Source: Nonomuraea typhae
GTDB taxonomy: Bacteria; Actinomycetota; Actinomycetes; Streptosporangiales; Streptosporangiaceae
Assembly: GCF_009760925.1 (NCBI RefSeq)
Contig: NZ_VRLV01000001.1
Location: 620,001 to 684,000 of the forward strand
Direction: 5' to 3'
DNA: 64,000 bases
The position numbers and the translations under genes are program-made. The notes beneath the pieces were generated by a model. That model was not told the DNA's origin, did no database searches, and saw only the letters and a list, made by a program, of their open reading frames with translations. Shown in pieces: positions 26,871-33,779 of this stretch (position 1 is its first letter; every line of letters starts with the position of its first letter).

Positions 26871-27278
26871 AGAACCCTCGCGCACCCCGTGTGGCGGGCC
26901 TTGTGGGGTCGCGCAGGGGGTGGGTGGCCGGTGTTGCTGGAGCCGGCGGTGGGTGGCCGCTGCTGGTGGAGTCGTGGCAGGTCCACGGTGTGATGAGGGC
27001 CGGTGGGAGGGTGCGCGCAGATGTTCAGTCCGCCACCCTGTAGGCACTCCCAGCGCACATGTTTGACAGAACCATGCGCGTATGTCGCTCGACATGCTGA
27101 AGCGGGGAGAAGATGATCGCGCACGACCATGAGCGCGGGGTGCCGCCCTTTGTGATACCTTCGGGGCCGTTTCGACTTGAGGAGGTGAGACCGATCAACG
27201 CTAGGACAGGTCGGGACTCCCTCCTTCGCATGGCCTAGGGAGTGCCCGCAGAAGGCATCCCGAAAGGCTTGATGCGCT
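26871..27278 (+). other. Spacer and putative structured 5-prime leader
   Basis: The first 200 nt show no gene. A perfect 14-nt palindrome, atgtcgctcgacat, is at 27082-27095. From about 27155 the sequence looks like the promoter and leader of the hydrolase at 27279: an ATACCT-like -10 near 27164, then a stem with actccct (27216-27222) and agggagt (27237-27243) extended by G-C pairs. A 17-codon frame starting GTG at 27185 lies in the leader, but gaggag abuts its start, so it is doubtful. No known riboswitch class was recognised. Confidence 0.35.
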
Positions 27279-28010
27279 ATGCGCTTCACCACCGAGACGT
27301 CGTTCGACGGCGTCACCGAACGGCTCTTCACCCTTGACGAGGTTCCCGGCGTGCTCTGGACGCCCGGAGACACCGTGGGAGAGCGTCCGCTTGTCCTCAT
27401 CGGGCATGGCGGAGGGCAGCACAAGAAGGCTCCTGATGTCGTGACACTCGCGCGTCGCTTCGTGGGCGAGCTGGGGTATGCGGTCGCGTCGGTGGACGTG
27501 CCCAACCACGGTGATCGGCCGATGGAGGAGAAGTACGCCCGGATCGTGGCGGAGAACCAGGCTCGGGTGGAGGCCGGGGAGGAACTGGGGCCGCTGATCG
27601 CCGGGTTTCAGGCGCTCGTGGCTCGGCGGACCGTGCCGGAGTGGCGGAAGGTTCTGGACGCGCTTCAGGGGCTCGACCACGTCGGTGCGGGGCCGGTGGG
27701 GTATTGGGGGGTGTCGCTGGGGTGCGGGCTCGGGGTTCCGTTTGTGGCGGCCGAAACCCGGGTTCGGGCGGCGGTGCTGGGGCTCGGAGGGGCACTGGCC
27801 GCTGCCGGGGACGCCGCGCGGATCACCGTTCCGGTGGAGTTCCTGCTGCAGTGGGACGACGAGCGGGTGCCGCGGACCCAGGGGCTGGCGTTGTTCGAGG
27901 CCCTGGCTTCCGCTGAGAAGACCCTGCACGTCAACCCGGGGCGGCATGGGGAGGTGCCGGCGTTCGAGCTGGACAGCACGTTGCGGTTCTTCGCCCGGCA
28001 TCTCGGCTGA
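27279..28010 (+). CDS. Alpha/beta hydrolase (dienelactone hydrolase-like)
   Basis: The product is 243 aa. VLIGHGGGQHKKAP (~39-52) is the oxyanion region, GVSLGC (~145) the nucleophile elbow (Ser), WDDERVP the acidic-residue loop, and GRHGEVPAFE (~225) the catalytic His. It is a soluble hydrolase, close in organisation to dienelactone hydrolases and acyl-peptidase-type esterases. The substrate is unknown. No clear ribosome binding site is seen, and the 120-nt leader upstream has a strong stem-loop. The cupin gene follows 135 nt later. Confidence 0.78.
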   Translation: MRFTTETSFDGVTERLFTLDEVPGVLWTPGDTVGERPLVLIGHGGGQHKKAPDVVTLARRFVGELGYAVASVDVPNHGDRPMEEKYARIVAENQARVEAGEELGPLIAGFQALVARRTVPEWRKVLDALQGLDHVGAGPVGYWGVSLGCGLGVPFVAAETRVRAAVLGLGGALAAAGDAARITVPVEFLLQWDDERVPRTQGLALFEALASAEKTLHVNPGRHGEVPAFELDSTLRFFARHLG

Positions 28011-28145
28011 TATCGGCGGGTGCATTTCTCGATTCCGCGCGGAAAGTGGGGCGCGCATATGGCTGACTCTCGGCGGGATGGAATGCGGCGGCGTGATGGT
28101 TGACGGTCACGCAAGCAAGATCCGGCAGCAGGAGAGGTGATTGCC

Positions 28146-28577
28146 ATGGCGTTCGATCCGTCGGTCATTCAGAGGTTCGGGGTTCAGGATGCGCCCACGT
28201 GGCTGCAGGTCGGTGATCACCAGGCGTATCTGGGTTACATCGCCGACGAGGACGAGGGCTCGAGGCTGGGGCTGGCGTTCATCCGCTTCCGGAAGGGGGT
28301 CAGCTTCGAGTTCCGCTGGGCCTATGACGAGGTTTGTGTCGTGACCCGGGGGAGCCTCACCGTCCGGGTGGGCGATGAGGTCATCACCGTGGGGCAGGGC
28401 GAGTTCCTGCACATGCCCGCCGGCGCCCTCGGCGTGTTCGACGTCAAGGAGGACTTCGAGGCCGTGTGCGTCCACTACCCGACGGACGGGAAGGCGGGCC
28501 GCGAGTGGACTGGGGCCGAGTTGCTCCCCGCGGACGCCGACATCCGGCCCGTGGTCATCGAGGACGTCTGGGACTGA
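28146..28577 (+). CDS. EutQ-like cupin protein
   Basis: The product is 143 aa, a single cupin barrel. FEFRWAYDEVCVVTRGSLTV (~60-79) and GEFLHMPAGALGVFDV (~90-105) resemble the ethanolamine-utilisation EutQ/cupin_3 class, in which the metal-site His residues are partly replaced. In Eut operons EutQ is an acetate kinase-like or structural protein, but no eut genes are here, so the role is unknown. ATG 28146 is chosen for the ggagagg site 8 nt upstream. A strong hairpin follows the stop. Confidence 0.75.
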   Translation: MAFDPSVIQRFGVQDAPTWLQVGDHQAYLGYIADEDEGSRLGLAFIRFRKGVSFEFRWAYDEVCVVTRGSLTVRVGDEVITVGQGEFLHMPAGALGVFDVKEDFEAVCVHYPTDGKAGREWTGAELLPADADIRPVVIEDVWD

Positions 28578-28585
28578 ACCGCGCT

Positions 28586-28618
28586 GACCGGCGCTCAGCG
28601 GTGAGCTGAGCGCCGGTC
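28586..28618 (+). terminator. Hairpin terminator after the cupin gene
   Basis: A perfect 13-bp stem (gaccggcgctcag, 28586-28598, with 28606-28618) closes a 7-nt loop. It begins 8 nt after the cupin stop. No T-run follows, as is common in high-GC actinomycetes. Confidence 0.65.
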
Positions 28619-28652
28619 GGCACCTCCCAGCCGGTTCATTCACCTCTTCAAA

Positions 28653-28699
28653 ACGCTGAGTTCTGTAAGCGCTTTCACCTGGCTCTATGAACTCAGCGT
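28653..28699 (+). promoter_or_regulatory. LacI-type operator nested in an 11-bp inverted repeat
   Basis: acgctgagttc (28653-28663) and gaactcagcgt (28689-28699) are perfect inverted repeats. Between them lies tgtaagcgctttca (28664-28677), centred on the palindrome aagcgctt and close to LacI/CcpA-family operators (TGWAANCGNTNWCA). It is about 90 nt before the secreted-protein start at 28785. Binding there by a LacI-family repressor, and possible looping, are inferred. Confidence 0.55.
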
Positions 28700-28784
28700 G
28701 ACAGGCATTCAGGAATATGCCGTCTGGACGCTGCACAATAGGCGTCCTAGCATCGTGATCATTCCCCGCGAGAAGGAGGATCAC

Positions 28785-29099
28785 ATGCGTTTCCTGGCGT
28801 TATCCGTGGCCGCACTGGCTCTCTCCGCCCTCGTCGCCGCGCCGGCCGGCGCCGCGTCCGCTGCGCCGCCGACCGGCTGCCGGGCCTGGGTCGAGCGGGA
28901 CTCCGCCGGCGCGCTCTCCACCGGCGTGGCCCAATGCGACACCGGCCGGTACAAAGTGCGGGTCGAATGCCGCGATTACGCGAGCACCAGCCGCTGGGTC
29001 GTCTTCGGCTGGGAGGTTCCCGCCCCGTGGCGCTCCGAGGGCTACTGCAGCGGCCGGACCGCCTACGCCCATTCCGCCGAGACCGTTCCCAGGTCCTGA
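28785..29099 (+). CDS. Small secreted cysteine-containing protein
   Basis: The product is 104 aa with a textbook ribosome binding site (aaggagg, 5 nt before the ATG). Residues ~1-24 are a Sec signal peptide (MRFLALSVAALALSALVAAP, cleavage near AGAAS). The mature ~80 residues contain four Cys (in TGCRAW, AQCDTG, VECRDY and GYCSGR), likely two disulfides, and several Trp/Tyr. No known domain was recognised; similar small secreted proteins are frequent in Streptosporangiales. Its own promoter region carries the nested inverted repeat and LacI-like operator. Confidence 0.7.
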   Translation: MRFLALSVAALALSALVAAPAGAASAAPPTGCRAWVERDSAGALSTGVAQCDTGRYKVRVECRDYASTSRWVVFGWEVPAPWRSEGYCSGRTAYAHSAETVPRS

Positions 29100-29121
29100 A
29101 TTAGGTTCCACCCGTAATGCG

Positions 29122-29154
29122 GCACAGCCTCGGGCCGGAGGCCGCAGGCTGTGC
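29122..29154 (+). terminator. Hairpin after the secreted-protein gene
   Basis: gcacagcct (29122-29130) pairs perfectly with aggctgtgc (29146-29154) around a GC-rich 15-nt loop, 23 nt after the stop. No T-run is present. Confidence 0.5.
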
Positions 29155-29261
29155 CCGCCGCCCGCGCCTGGCCGCTCTCCCCGCCGAGGAAAGCTCGATT
29201 ACCCCACCACCCCCGCGGGACTCAGCGTAATCTCCCTGTCACCCCGCGAAAGGAGTGGCAC

Positions 29262-30002
29262 ATGTACACCATGCCGCTGGAGATGGTCAGGCGACACCCC
29301 GGCCTGGTTCTCGAGCTGCTGTCGGTGGCGTACGGCGGGCAGCCGACCGGGTACCGCGGCGCCCGCCACGACAGGCCGGACACCCCGGCCGTGGCCCTCC
29401 AGACGCTGGCCGGTGACTGGGTCCAGGTCGATCTGGTGTTCGCCAGAAGCGGGGAGCCGATCGAGGGCAGGGCGCCCGGGATGAGGGTGGTGGTCTGCTT
29501 CGACGAGGAGGCGGCCGCCCGTCACCGGGAGGCGGATGCCGTGGTGGTGGGCCCGCGGGAGTTCGGGCGGTGGTACTCGCTGGAAAGGGCAGTGGACTCG
29601 CCCGAGGTGGCCACCCTGTGCGCGATCGCCAGCGCCGACCCGGACGTGCACGCCTCGGTGGCCAAGGCGCTGCTGCTGTTGACGGACGAGCGGGGCTCGC
29701 ACTACTACTCCTACCTTTGCTCCAGCCTGCCGACCGCGCACCGTGCCCGTATGGAGAGCCTGGTCATGGGCGAGTCGTACCTGCTCATCGACGACGCGGT
29801 CACCACGCCGTTCTGGGAGGCGGGGCGCCGCCACGGCAGGCGGGAGATGCTGCGCTGGCTCCTGGCGCACCGGGGGTTGAAGGTCGATCGGGTTCAGGAC
29901 GAGGCGATCGAGGCGTGCACCAGGACGGCGACCGTACAGGAGTGGACGCGGCGGGCGCTGACCGCGACCAGCGCCGCAGAGGTCTTCATCGGCGTGTGGT
30001 AG
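29262..30002 (+). CDS. Hypothetical protein, possible degenerate Rpn-type nuclease relative
   Basis: The product is 246 aa, with a strong ribosome binding site (aaagga) before ATG 29262. The N-terminus MPLEMVRRHPGLVLELL and the C-terminal half (Y-Y-S-Y-L, ESLVMGESYLLIDD, GRRHGRREMLRWLLAHRGL) recall the actinobacterial Rpn/PD-(D/E)XK-like family annotated as putative transposase or nuclease. The segment that normally carries the E-x-Q catalytic strand is not recognisable, so activity is doubtful. The relationship is weak by eye and should be treated as a hint. The 3-prime end overlaps the convergent zinc-ribbon gene by 17 nt. Confidence 0.5.
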   Translation: MYTMPLEMVRRHPGLVLELLSVAYGGQPTGYRGARHDRPDTPAVALQTLAGDWVQVDLVFARSGEPIEGRAPGMRVVVCFDEEAAARHREADAVVVGPREFGRWYSLERAVDSPEVATLCAIASADPDVHASVAKALLLLTDERGSHYYSYLCSSLPTAHRARMESLVMGESYLLIDDAVTTPFWEAGRRHGRREMLRWLLAHRGLKVDRVQDEAIEACTRTATVQEWTRRALTATSAAEVFIGVW

Positions 30003-30540
30003 AAGTCCACTCCCACAGCTCGGCGGCCAGTTCGTCGTATCCGGCGCCCTTGTTGATGCGGGCGCGCAGGTTCTGGGCCTCGTCCGTGGTGAACATGTGG
30101 CCGTCCAGCACGACGGGCAGGCCGAGGCGCCAGCTCAGCAGCGCCCGGGGGCTGTGCCGGTGGGCGTTGCGCACGACCGCCACCCCCACGCGGACCGCGT
30201 GCTCGTTCATGGGCGGCACGCCGGGGCGGTCGGTTTCCCGGGCCGCGTAGCGAAAGCCTTCGTCGAGGTCGCACGGCTGGCAGCCGGTCGGGCCCCTGCC
30301 GCGTCGGTTGCCGCATTGGGCGCAGGTCAGGCGGTCGAAGGCGCCGTCGACCACCCGCCAGTCGTAGGGCTTGAGCTCGGCGACGACCATCTCGGCCAGT
30401 TCCGGCTCGTCGGGCAGGCCGGTCTCGGCCAGGAAGGCGCGGTAGCCGTCCTCGACCAGGGCGTCCACGAGATTCGCGCAACGGGCGCACGACGGGGCTC
30501 CGCCGTACTCGACACATCCGCACTCCTGGCACCTTCGCAT
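29986..30540 (-). CDS. Zinc-ribbon protein of unknown function
   Basis: The product is 184 aa from ATG 30540, supported by TACGGT 6 nt upstream. Two Cys4 clusters are visible: CQECGC...CARC (residues ~4-22) and CAQCGNRRGRGPTGCQPC (~72-89), each consistent with a zinc ribbon. The remainder is helical, with a final NKGAGYDELAAELWEWT segment. It could bind nucleic acid or protein, but I do not recognise the family. A longer in-frame start at 30705 is rejected for lack of any ribosome binding site. Convergent with the gene at 29262. Confidence 0.65.
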   Translation of the reverse strand: MRRCQECGCVEYGGAPSCARCANLVDALVEDGYRAFLAETGLPDEPELAEMVVAELKPYDWRVVDGAFDRLTCAQCGNRRGRGPTGCQPCDLDEGFRYAARETDRPGVPPMNEHAVRVGVAVVRNAHRHSPRALLSWRLGLPVVLDGHMFTTDEAQNLRARINKGAGYDELAAELWEWTSTTRR

Positions 30541-30552
30541 GGCGACACCGTA
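30541..30552 (-). promoter_or_regulatory. Leaderless promoter of the zinc-ribbon gene
   Basis: On the minus strand TACGGT (30552-30547) ends 6 nt before ATG 30540. The string cctacggtgtcgccatg nearly duplicates the uvrB promoter/start (15 of 17 bases). Confidence 0.5.
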
Positions 30553-30655
30553 GGCGGCCGGGGGCCCGGAGCTCATCTGCTTTTTTATTCGGTTGCGCGC
30601 CCATGATCCGGTCGGCATACTCGGCGGGAGCTTCGAGAGGGAGGAGGTCGAGACC

Positions 30656-30724
30656 ATGGCAGTTGTCTTCCGCGTGCCGTTTTCCGCGTCCTCGTACCTC
30701 CCCACCGGTCAGCCGCTGACCTGA
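30656..30724 (+). CDS. 22-aa leader peptide upstream of the RIO kinase
   Basis: A short frame begins ATG 30656 behind a very strong ribosome binding site (gggaggagg, 7-8 nt upstream) and stops at TGA 30722-30724. It would encode 22 residues, starting MAVVFRVPFS and ending TGQPLT. It lies 37 nt before the RIO-like kinase start, and its 3-prime end is part of a stem-loop (30701-30739). The strength of its ribosome binding site and its position suggest a regulatory upstream ORF, with translation affecting the hairpin and so the kinase gene. This is inferred from sequence only. Confidence 0.45.
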   Translation: MAVVFRVPFSASSYLPTGQPLT

Positions 30725-30739
30725 TCGCGCGCCGGTGGG
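30701..30739 (+). promoter_or_regulatory. Stem-loop overlapping the leader ORF end
   Basis: cccaccgg (30701-30708) pairs with ccggtggg (30732-30739). Inside, ggtcag (30707-30712) pairs with ctgacc (30716-30721). The two helices share two Gs, so they compete in part. This structure precedes the kinase ribosome binding site (tggag, 30748-30752) and could attenuate its expression. Confidence 0.45.
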
Positions 30740-30761
30740 CCTCTCACTGGAGTTTTCCACC

Positions 30762-31628
30762 GTGCCGAAGAAGTACCGCAAGAACGCCCTCGACGCCGAC
30801 GACCTCGAGTGGCTGAACAACAACCTCGAGAGCGCCGACGACCTGGACGGGCCGCCCGCTGGCGACCGCTGGTCCACCTGGGATCAGAGCACGCCGACCG
30901 AGCGCGGGCCCAGGCCCCACCCGGACTGGCTGGTCACCGAGCTGGCCGCGGTCGACACCGAGCTGGGTGTGCTCAAGACCGGCAAGGAAGCCGACGTGCA
31001 CCTGATCTCGCGCGGCGTCCCGGGCACCGGCCGGCAGTGCCTGCTGGCCGCCAAGCGCTACCGCTCGGGCGAGCACCGGCTCTTCCACCGCGACGCCGGT
31101 TATCTGGAGGGCCGCCGGATGCGCGACAGCCGCATGTCGCGCGCCATGGCCGGGCGCACGGCGTTCGGCAAGGAGGTGATCGCGGGGCAGTGGGCGGCGG
31201 CGGAGTTCGCGGCGTTGTGCCGGCTGTTCGAGCTGGGGCTGCCGGTGCCGTACCCGGTGCAGATCGTGGGGACGGAGGTGCTGGAGGAGTTCATCGGCAC
31301 TCCGGACGGCTACGCGGCGCCGCGGCTGGCGAACGTCTCGGCGGACCTGCCCGCCCTGTGGGAGCAGCTCGTCGAGGCGATGGTACGGCTGGCCCACGAG
31401 GGCCTGGCCCACGGCGACCTGTCGCCCTACAACATCCTGGTCCGGGACGGCCAGGTGGTGATCATCGACCTGCCGCAGATCGTGGACGTGATCTCCCATC
31501 CGTCGGGGCCCGAGTTCCTCAACCGGGACGCCCGCAACGTCGCCACCTGGTTCGCGGCCAAAGGGGTGACCCAGGCGGATCCGGACGAGCTGGCGAAGCT
31601 GCTGAGGACGGAGGCCCGCCTGGATTAG
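30762..31628 (+). CDS. RIO-family atypical serine kinase
   Basis: The product is 288 aa from GTG 30762 with tggag about 9 nt upstream. RIO1-type motifs are clear: the nucleotide loop KTGKEADVHL (~71-80), AAKRYR with the catalytic Lys, EFIGTPDGYAAPRL in the hinge, the catalytic loop HGDLSPYNILV (~213-223) and the metal-binding VIIDLPQIVDV (~231). RIO kinases bind ATP and act in ribosome maturation in eukaryotes and archaea; bacterial members have no settled role. Its mRNA has a leader ORF and hairpin. The stop overlaps the stop of the convergent methyltransferase. Confidence 0.9.
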   Translation: MPKKYRKNALDADDLEWLNNNLESADDLDGPPAGDRWSTWDQSTPTERGPRPHPDWLVTELAAVDTELGVLKTGKEADVHLISRGVPGTGRQCLLAAKRYRSGEHRLFHRDAGYLEGRRMRDSRMSRAMAGRTAFGKEVIAGQWAAAEFAALCRLFELGLPVPYPVQIVGTEVLEEFIGTPDGYAAPRLANVSADLPALWEQLVEAMVRLAHEGLAHGDLSPYNILVRDGQVVIIDLPQIVDVISHPSGPEFLNRDARNVATWFAAKGVTQADPDELAKLLRTEARLD

Positions 31629-32251
31629 GCGATGGTCGCGGAGCCCAGCACGTGGGTGGACCACGGCGTGCGCCCGCCGGGGAACTGGAAGCGATCCAGG
31701 CGCCCTACCCGCAGCCCGGCGCGTTCGATCGCGGCCACGGTGTCGCGGCCGCAGTGGCAGCCGCCCAGCAGCCGCGGCCCCAGGGTAGCGTCGATGACCC
31801 GCTGCGCCCGCCGTATGCCGGGCGTTTCGGCGCGCACGTGCTCGAGGAAGCGCAGCTGCCCGCCGGGCGCCAGCACCCGGCGGGCCTCACGCAGGACTGC
31901 GGCCTGGTCGTGCACCGAGCACAACACCAGGCAGCTCACGACCGCGTCGAACGTGCCGTCGCCCGCGGGCAGCGCCTCGGCCAGCCCGTCGACGACGTCG
32001 ACGGGCACCGGCGCCTGCCCGGCCGCCCGCAACGCCGCCGCGCGCAGGGCGGGCTCGGGCTCGACGGCCAGCACCCGGGTGACGGCGGCCGGGTAGTGGC
32101 GGAAGTTCAGCCCGTTGCCCGCGCCGATCTCCAGGACCCGGCCGCGCAGCGGCGCCAGGAGCAGGCGGCGGTTCTCGCGCATGCCGCCGTGCTCCATGGC
32201 GCGGCTGAGCCGGATGTAGAAGCGGGCGAAGACCGGATGCTTGACGTTCAC
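31625..32251 (-). CDS. Class I SAM-dependent methyltransferase
   Basis: The product is 208 aa. Motif I is VLEIGAGNGLNFRHYP (~40-55), followed by an acidic strand end (VLAVEPEP) and post-motifs DAVVSCLVLCSV and LREARRVLAPGGQLRFLEHV (~125-145), typical of UbiE/Methyltransf_11 proteins. HVRAETPGIRRAQRVIDATL resembles the METTL7-like branch. The start is GTG 32251, directly after a Shine-Dalgarno-containing 16-nt sequence that is duplicated in tandem. It lies downstream of the hydrolase gene on the same strand and is probably its operon partner. Confidence 0.85.
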   Translation of the reverse strand: MNVKHPVFARFYIRLSRAMEHGGMRENRRLLLAPLRGRVLEIGAGNGLNFRHYPAAVTRVLAVEPEPALRAAALRAAGQAPVPVDVVDGLAEALPAGDGTFDAVVSCLVLCSVHDQAAVLREARRVLAPGGQLRFLEHVRAETPGIRRAQRVIDATLGPRLLGGCHCGRDTVAAIERAGLRVGRLDRFQFPGGRTPWSTHVLGSATIA

Positions 32252-32280
32252 CCCTCCATGACATCACCCCTCCATGACAT
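32249..32280 (-). repeat. 16-bp perfect tandem duplication carrying a ribosome binding site
   Basis: cacccctccatgacat occurs twice in direct succession (32249-32264 and 32265-32280). On the minus strand each copy contains atggagggg, so the Shine-Dalgarno region between the hydrolase stop and the methyltransferase start has been doubled. The duplication begins at the hydrolase stop codon. Confidence 0.8.
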
Positions 32281-33116
32281 CACCCGAGGAAGTCCCGCAG
32301 GAGGGCGAGCAGCGACTCGGGGCGTTCCTCGGCGATGAAGTGGCCGCATCCGGGGATCTCGGCGCCGGTCACGTCGTGGGCGTAGTCGCGCCAGATGTCG
32401 AGCATGGGCAGGCGGGCCGGCAGCCCGGCCGCACCCCAGAGCGCCAGCACCGGCATGGACAGGCGGCGCCCGGCCAGGTAGTCCTCCTCGTCGAGGGCGA
32501 GGTCCTCCTCCTGGGCGCGGTAGTCGTCGAACCCGGCCCGCAGCGCCCCCGGCCGGGAGAAGGCGCGCACGTAGGCGTCGACCGCCTCCGGCTCCAGCCC
32601 GGCGCGCTCGTAGGTCCAGCGCTCGAAGAAGAACTCCAGGTAACCGCGCACGTCGTGGCCGACCAGCCGCTCGGGCAGGTCGGGCTGCATGTGGAAGAGC
32701 CAGTGCCAGTACCCGCCGGCCACCGAGGCGTCGAGCCGGCGGAACATCTCCCGGGTCGGCAGGATGTCCAGCACCGCCAGCCGGGACACCTGGGCGGGCC
32801 GGTCCAGTGCCCACCGGTGCGCGACCCGGCCGCCGCGGTCGTGGCCGACGACCGCGGCGGACTCGAAGCCCAGCTGCGTGACGAGCCCGGCCATGTCGGC
32901 GGCCATGCGGCGCTTGCCGTACCCGCTGACGGGCTTGTCGCTGAGGCCGTATCCGCGCAGGTCGGGCGTGAGGACCGTGTGGCGGGTGGCGAGCTCGCCG
33001 ATCACGGCCCGCCAGCAGTGGCTGGTCTGCGGCCAGCCGTGGAGCAGGACGAGGAGCGGCCCGTCGCCCTGGATCGTGTAGTGCAGCCGCACCCCGTCAA
33101 CCGTCGCCATGCTCAT
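32280..33116 (-). CDS. Epoxide hydrolase/haloacetate dehalogenase-type alpha/beta hydrolase
   Basis: The product is 278 aa, with an excellent ribosome binding site (aaaggagg, 8 nt before ATG 33116). Motifs of the Asp-nucleophile branch are present: LLHGWPQTSHCW (oxyanion region), PDLRGYGLSDKP, VGHDRGGRVAHR with nucleophile Asp (~106), and a catalytic His in IPGCGHFIAEERPE (~253). HDRGG rather than HSMGG indicates haloacetate dehalogenase or epoxide hydrolase chemistry. It is divergent from a CGNR-type regulator, with an inverted repeat covering its ribosome binding site, and is followed by a methyltransferase. Confidence 0.87.
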   Translation of the reverse strand: MSMATVDGVRLHYTIQGDGPLLVLLHGWPQTSHCWRAVIGELATRHTVLTPDLRGYGLSDKPVSGYGKRRMAADMAGLVTQLGFESAAVVGHDRGGRVAHRWALDRPAQVSRLAVLDILPTREMFRRLDASVAGGYWHWLFHMQPDLPERLVGHDVRGYLEFFFERWTYERAGLEPEAVDAYVRAFSRPGALRAGFDDYRAQEEDLALDEEDYLAGRRLSMPVLALWGAAGLPARLPMLDIWRDYAHDVTGAEIPGCGHFIAEERPESLLALLRDFLG

Positions 33117-33118
33117 CT

Positions 33119-33141
33119 GCTAACCTCCTTTGAAGGTTAGC
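33119..33141. promoter_or_regulatory. Inverted repeat operator between hydrolase and CGNR regulator
   Basis: gctaacct (33119-33126) and aggttagc (33134-33141) are perfect 8-bp arms with a 7-nt spacer, in the 44-nt gap between the divergent genes. The element covers the Shine-Dalgarno sequence of the hydrolase (minus strand). It is a likely operator for the neighbouring regulator; as RNA it could also form a hairpin masking that ribosome binding site. Confidence 0.55.
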
Positions 33142-33160
33142 AACGGTAGCAGGTGAGCTC

Positions 33161-33769
33161 ATGGATGCTTGGATCCGGGACGGCGGACGGGTCTGCCTCG
33201 ACTTCGCCAACACGCTGCGCGATCGCTGGAAGGAGCCGCGCGAGACGCTGACGTCCGGCGCGGACCTGGCGCGATGGCTGTACGGCGCGGGCCTGCTGAG
33301 CCGGGTCGCGGCAGCCGGGGACGGCCTGCCGGACGGTGACCTGTCCGGCGATGACCTGTCCGGCGACGGCCTGCTGGAGGAGGCGCGGCGGCTGCGGGAG
33401 GCCCTCGACCGCGCCGTCCAGGCCGCCGCGCACGGCACACTGCCGGACGAGACCGACCTGGCGCTGCTCAACACGGCCGTGGCCCGGGCCCCGCGCCCGC
33501 CGGTGCGGATCATGATCACCGGCGGGAGACTGGCCGCCGAGACGCCTCCGGGGATGGCCGGCACCGTGCCCGCCGCGCTGGGCCTGGTCGCCCTGGACGC
33601 GGCCGGCCTGCTGCTGTCCGCGGAGATCCGCCGGGTCCGCGTGTGCGCCTCCGACCGCTGCGCGCTGCGCTTCGTGGACGGCTCGCCGACGGGCAACCGG
33701 CGCTGGTGCTCCATGGCCCGCTGCGGCAACCGGACCAAGGTCCGCCGCCACGCCGCCCGCGGCCGTTAG
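33161..33769 (+). CDS. ABATE/CGNR zinc-finger regulator
   Basis: The product is 202 aa. The N-terminal ABATE-like domain starts with GGRVCLDFANTLRDRW, and the last ~50 residues form the CGNR zinc finger: VCASDRCALRF then WCSMARCGNRTKVRRHAAR, i.e. Cys-x4-Cys and Cys-x4-Cys with the CGNR signature itself. Proteins of this type are presumed stress-responsive transcription regulators. A Gly/Asp/Leu repeat (DGDLSGDDLSGDGL, ~64-77) is a small lineage-specific insert. Divergent from the dehalogenase-like hydrolase, which it probably controls. Confidence 0.87.
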   Translation: MDAWIRDGGRVCLDFANTLRDRWKEPRETLTSGADLARWLYGAGLLSRVAAAGDGLPDGDLSGDDLSGDGLLEEARRLREALDRAVQAAAHGTLPDETDLALLNTAVARAPRPPVRIMITGGRLAAETPPGMAGTVPAALGLVALDAAGLLLSAEIRRVRVCASDRCALRFVDGSPTGNRRWCSMARCGNRTKVRRHAARGR

Positions 33770-33779
33770 CCGCGGCCGC

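Noticed and set aside
27185..27238. 17-codon leader peptide in the hydrolase leader
   Set aside because: The purine-rich ribosome binding site directly abuts the GTG start, so translation is doubtful; noted only as part of the structured leader.
29986..30705. Longer version of the zinc-ribbon protein starting at 30705
   Set aside because: The extra 55 residues are not domain-like, have no ribosome binding site, and overlap the leader ORF region. ATG 30540 has a -10 hexamer at leaderless spacing.
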